Assembly (NCBI GenBank): GCA_016875955.1
Contig: VGOH01000063.1
Coordinates: forward strand, 1 to 6,794
Direction of reading: 5' to 3'
Source of the DNA: Chloroflexota bacterium
GTDB lineage: Bacteria > Chloroflexota > Dehalococcoidia > Dehalococcoidales > RBG-16-60-22
DNA: 6,794 nucleotides
Below are positions 4,070 to 6,794 of this stretch, piece after piece (the first letter of the stretch is position 1; every line of letters starts with the position of its first letter). The position numbers and the translations under genes were made by a program. The notes below the pieces were generated by a model. That model made no database searches, was not told the DNA's origin, and worked only from the letters and a program-made list of their open reading frames with translations.

Positions 4070-6760
4070 TTATTCCTGCAGGATTTCAGCCAGTTCCACC
4101 AGCTGGCGCAGAGCCTCCGACATTTTGTCCAGCTCTTCTCCCCAGCCAGTCCAGTCACCTGCTTTCAGATATTCCTGGGCTTTGTTGTAGTGCTCCTGTG
4201 CCTGTTTGGCCAGTTCCGTGAGCTTATCCGACCTTGCCGGCGGTGTCTGGGTGGGTGCTGGCAGTTCTTCCTTGGGCAGGCCAGTATAGATAGCACTCAG
4301 GCTCTCAGCAAGGGTTTCTTTCATCGCAATCTGGTCACCGCTGGCAACCACCACTCTTTTCAGTTCTGGCAGCTGCCCTTTCTCGGCTTTGAGGTAAATG
4401 GGTTCAACGTAAAGGATTGATTTCTCAATGGGTATGACGAGCAGGCTGCCCCGGATAACCTGCGAGCCTTTCTGACCCCATAGGGTGAACTGTTCGGAGA
4501 TGGTTGGATTCTGGCTGATTCTGGCCTCTATTTGCCTTGGGCCGTAGATTAATTTATCTTTGGGGAAATTATAGGCGATAAGTTTACCATACTTATCACC
4601 ATCGCTGCGGGCAGCCAGCCAGGTTATCATGTTGTCTTTCTTCTTGGGTGTGAAGGGAAGCATGAGGACAAATTCTTCCTGTTCTTCACCTGGCAACCGC
4701 ATGATTATGTAGTAGGGCTCCAGATTGCGTTCGGCATCGGCATAAGTCTCTACCGGAATTGTCCAGAGGTCTTCCTTGTTGTAAAACACGCGCGGGTCGG
4801 TCATATGATAGGTCTGATAAACCGAAGACTGAATCTGGAACAGGTCAAAGGGATAACGCAGGTGTTGCCGTAGAGTTGCCGGCATCTCATCAATGGGGCG
4901 GAACAGGGCCGGGAATATAGCCGCATAGGTATTGGCCACAGCATCTCCCGGGTCAATAAGGTAGAAAGTGACCGCTCCGTTATAGGCATTGATTACCACT
5001 TTGACGCTGTTGCGGATATAATTTATGCCGCTGACATCGGGCTGGGAATATGGATACCGGTCGGAAACCGTATACGCGTCCTGTATCCAGTAAAGCTGGC
5101 CATCATCAATGACAATATAGGGGTCGCTATCAAGCTTCAGGAAAGGTGCTATATGGCTCACCCGCTCCTGTATGTTGCGCCGATATAAAAGCCGGCTCTC
5201 TTCGGCGAGTTCGTCGCTGATAAGGATGTTAAGGTCGCCAAGCTGCCAGGTAAAGGCCAGCTTACGCAGAAATGAATCAAGGGTGATGCCGCTTTTCGCT
5301 TCATAATGGGTGAAGACATTGGTATCCCCTTTGGGGTAATCAAATTCAGCGATTCTGGTATTGACGATTACGTAGCCCTCAGTTTTTTCGCCAAAGTAAA
5401 TCTCCGGCCGTTTAATCTTGATGGCGCCAATCGGCGGCACGTCTTTGATAAACAGGTTGGGCATACCCTGCTCGGTAACCTCGTTGGTGGGGCTCATGGT
5501 TACGCCATAGCCGTGCGTATACTGGAGCCTGCGGTTCACCCAGGTTTGCGCCGCAGCGGTGAGTTTTTCTGGTGAGAGTTCTCTGGCGCCAATGAGCACC
5601 TGGCGGTAACTGTCATCAATCTGATAACGGTCAATATCGATATCATTAAAATCATAGTACAGTCTGATAGACTGTATCTGGTTGTAGGTGTCTTTGATGG
5701 GCCGGTAGTCCCATAATCGGATGTTGTTGATGGTGGCACTGTTTTGGATAATATCCTCTTCTTTTGGGGCAGCTTCAATGGGAATATCCCTCACCTCAAT
5801 GCGGTCAAGGCCGAAGGCCAGGCGGGTGAACTGAATATTATTTCTGATATAATATGTTTCTCGCGCCAGCTCACTTGGCTCCACCTGAAATCTCTGCATG
5901 ATGGCCGGATAGATGCTGCCGAATATGATGGCGAAGGCGACCCACAGCGCGATTGGCCCGAAAAGCCAGCGCCAGCCGCGGCGGTAAATGCCGACTATCA
6001 TCAGCAGACCACAGATAATCGTGATGACGATAAGCAGTCGCCAGGCCAGCAGTTGGGCGTGTTCATCAGTATAGCCGGCGCCAAAGATTATGCTGCGTTC
6101 TGAATATAGAAGGTCAAAGATATTCAGCCGGTAGCTCCAGGCGATGAGGAAGAAGATGATGGCACCAAGGGCAAAGAGGTGTCCTTTAACCCGCCTGGTA
6201 AAGCCAGCGCGATTGAAACCGATATTTAGGACGTATACGGTTGTGGTGAAGAGCAAAGTGAGAACGACTGCCCAGACCAGCCAGTTCTGAATGAAATTGT
6301 AGAGGGGCAGGCGGAAAACATAAAAGCCCACATCTCTCTCCAGAAGGGGCTCGACGACATTAAAATTGGCGCCATTAATGAAGCGGAGCACCATTTCCCA
6401 GTGCCCCGAAGTGACGAGGCCGAAAATCAAGCTTATTAAGGCGGCGGTGGTCAGGATACCAATATCAATAGCACGGCGTACGAATAGCAGTCCCTGCCCG
6501 GTCAGCAGGCTGCCCTGAGAGGGCGGCGATAGCCGCCGCGCCACAAAGAGGCTGGCCAGAAGCAGGGCTAAAAAACCGAAAGCTCCGGCGAAAAAGAGCC
6601 ATATCTTGGTGGTCAGTATAGTCGTGTAGATGCTGCTGTAGCCAAGGCTGCCGAACCAGAGCCAGTCCGTATAAATGCCTTTGCTGATAGAGGCTAAGAC
6701 GAATATAGCAATAAGCACCCCGATGGCAATCAGCCATCTTCCAGTATGGCGAGGCCTCAT
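4070..6760 (-). CDS. UPF0182 family (COG1615) large membrane protein
   Basis: An 896-residue membrane protein, of normal size for UPF0182, a family of unknown function. The N-terminal third has seven membrane segments at about 9-26, 52-75, 94-116, 157-180, 192-210, 236-257 and 264-287. Family marks include YTDWLWFGSLGYSSIY (30-45) after the first segment, DVGFYVFRLPLYNF (143-156) and FQVEPSELARETYYIRNNI (291-309) followed by TRLAFGLDRIEVR (312-324). From about 290 to 830 is a soluble domain rich in beta-type and aromatic residues, probably outside the cytoplasm. A proline/threonine linker (PAPTQTPPA, 834-842) leads to a charged helical tail (843-896) holding AGDW (25-28 of the tail), usual for the family. 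The ATG at 6760 has GGAG (6771-6768) seven bases upstream. The frame is open to the window edge, so an earlier start cannot be excluded. The gene is followed by a 189-base gap before padR and seems a separate unit. No catalytic motif is recognised. Confidence 0.92.
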   Translation of the reverse strand: MRPRHTGRWLIAIGVLIAIFVLASISKGIYTDWLWFGSLGYSSIYTTILTTKIWLFFAGAFGFLALLLASLFVARRLSPPSQGSLLTGQGLLFVRRAIDIGILTTAALISLIFGLVTSGHWEMVLRFINGANFNVVEPLLERDVGFYVFRLPLYNFIQNWLVWAVVLTLLFTTTVYVLNIGFNRAGFTRRVKGHLFALGAIIFFLIAWSYRLNIFDLLYSERSIIFGAGYTDEHAQLLAWRLLIVITIICGLLMIVGIYRRGWRWLFGPIALWVAFAIIFGSIYPAIMQRFQVEPSELARETYYIRNNIQFTRLAFGLDRIEVRDIPIEAAPKEEDIIQNSATINNIRLWDYRPIKDTYNQIQSIRLYYDFNDIDIDRYQIDDSYRQVLIGARELSPEKLTAAAQTWVNRRLQYTHGYGVTMSPTNEVTEQGMPNLFIKDVPPIGAIKIKRPEIYFGEKTEGYVIVNTRIAEFDYPKGDTNVFTHYEAKSGITLDSFLRKLAFTWQLGDLNILISDELAEESRLLYRRNIQERVSHIAPFLKLDSDPYIVIDDGQLYWIQDAYTVSDRYPYSQPDVSGINYIRNSVKVVINAYNGAVTFYLIDPGDAVANTYAAIFPALFRPIDEMPATLRQHLRYPFDLFQIQSSVYQTYHMTDPRVFYNKEDLWTIPVETYADAERNLEPYYIIMRLPGEEQEEFVLMLPFTPKKKDNMITWLAARSDGDKYGKLIAYNFPKDKLIYGPRQIEARISQNPTISEQFTLWGQKGSQVIRGSLLVIPIEKSILYVEPIYLKAEKGQLPELKRVVVASGDQIAMKETLAESLSAIYTGLPKEELPAPTQTPPARSDKLTELAKQAQEHYNKAQEYLKAGDWTGWGEELDKMSEALRQLVELAEILQE

Positions 6761-6794
6761 CCGACTTCTCCGGGTCTGACTTGAACTGGGACTG
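6757..6794 (-). other. Possible end of an upstream gene overlapping the UPF0182 start (ATGA)
   Basis: In the frame one base off the UPF0182 frame, the last 36 bases read VPVQVRPGEVG and then TGA (6759-6757), which overlaps the UPF0182 ATG as ATGA. This is the usual signature of coupled operon genes and also occurs between plsY and degV in this window. Only 11 sense codons are visible, so this may be chance. Confidence 0.25.

Overview
All recognisable genes in this window lie on the minus strand, so transcription runs from right (6794) to left (1). The genes are typical of a free-living bacterium with a moderately GC-rich coding sequence. The mix is a UPF0182 giant membrane protein, a PadR regulator paired with a HAAS-domain membrane protein, divergent PlsY and DegV proteins, a small P-loop kinase and an M17 aminopeptidase. 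I would guess Chloroflexota, perhaps the Dehalococcoidia, but this rests on family resemblance only; there is no rRNA or marker gene to settle it.

Layout in the direction of transcription. (1) 6760-4070: an 896-residue UPF0182 membrane protein with seven N-terminal membrane segments and a large domain predicted to lie outside the membrane. A possible upstream reading frame overlaps its start codon as ATGA. (2) 4069-3881: a 189-base gap. The part nearer padR is strikingly AT-rich and carries a good promoter, a perfect 16-base inverted repeat over the -35 box and three ATGTAG repeats. A second cluster of overlapping inverted repeats lies nearer the UPF0182 stop. (3) 3880-2591: padR and, 12 bases later, a HAAS-domain polytopic membrane protein, the usual regulator/effector pair. 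(4) 2590-2504: an 87-base gap with no convincing promoter or terminator. (5) 2503-1008: plsY and degV, overlapping by four bases (ATGA) and therefore probably translationally coupled. (6) 1007-941: a 67-base gap with an imperfect hairpin at the degV stop and a perfect TATAAT box six bases before the next start codon. (7) 940-1: a P-loop kinase of the AAA_33 / polynucleotide-kinase-like type, then the N-terminal 111 residues of a leucyl aminopeptidase whose ribosome binding site abuts the kinase stop codon. The aminopeptidase continues beyond the window.

Functionally, the clearest link is plsY-degV. DegV proteins of the FakB type carry fatty acids to the FakA kinase, which makes acyl-phosphate, the substrate of PlsY; the coupled pair suggests phospholipid synthesis from free fatty acids. 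Both proteins depart from their family signatures. The padR-HAAS pair looks like a self-regulated envelope module. I did not find an obviously new defence system, mobile element, CRISPR array or RNA gene. The most noteworthy signals are regulatory: a possibly leaderless kinase mRNA and the padR control region.
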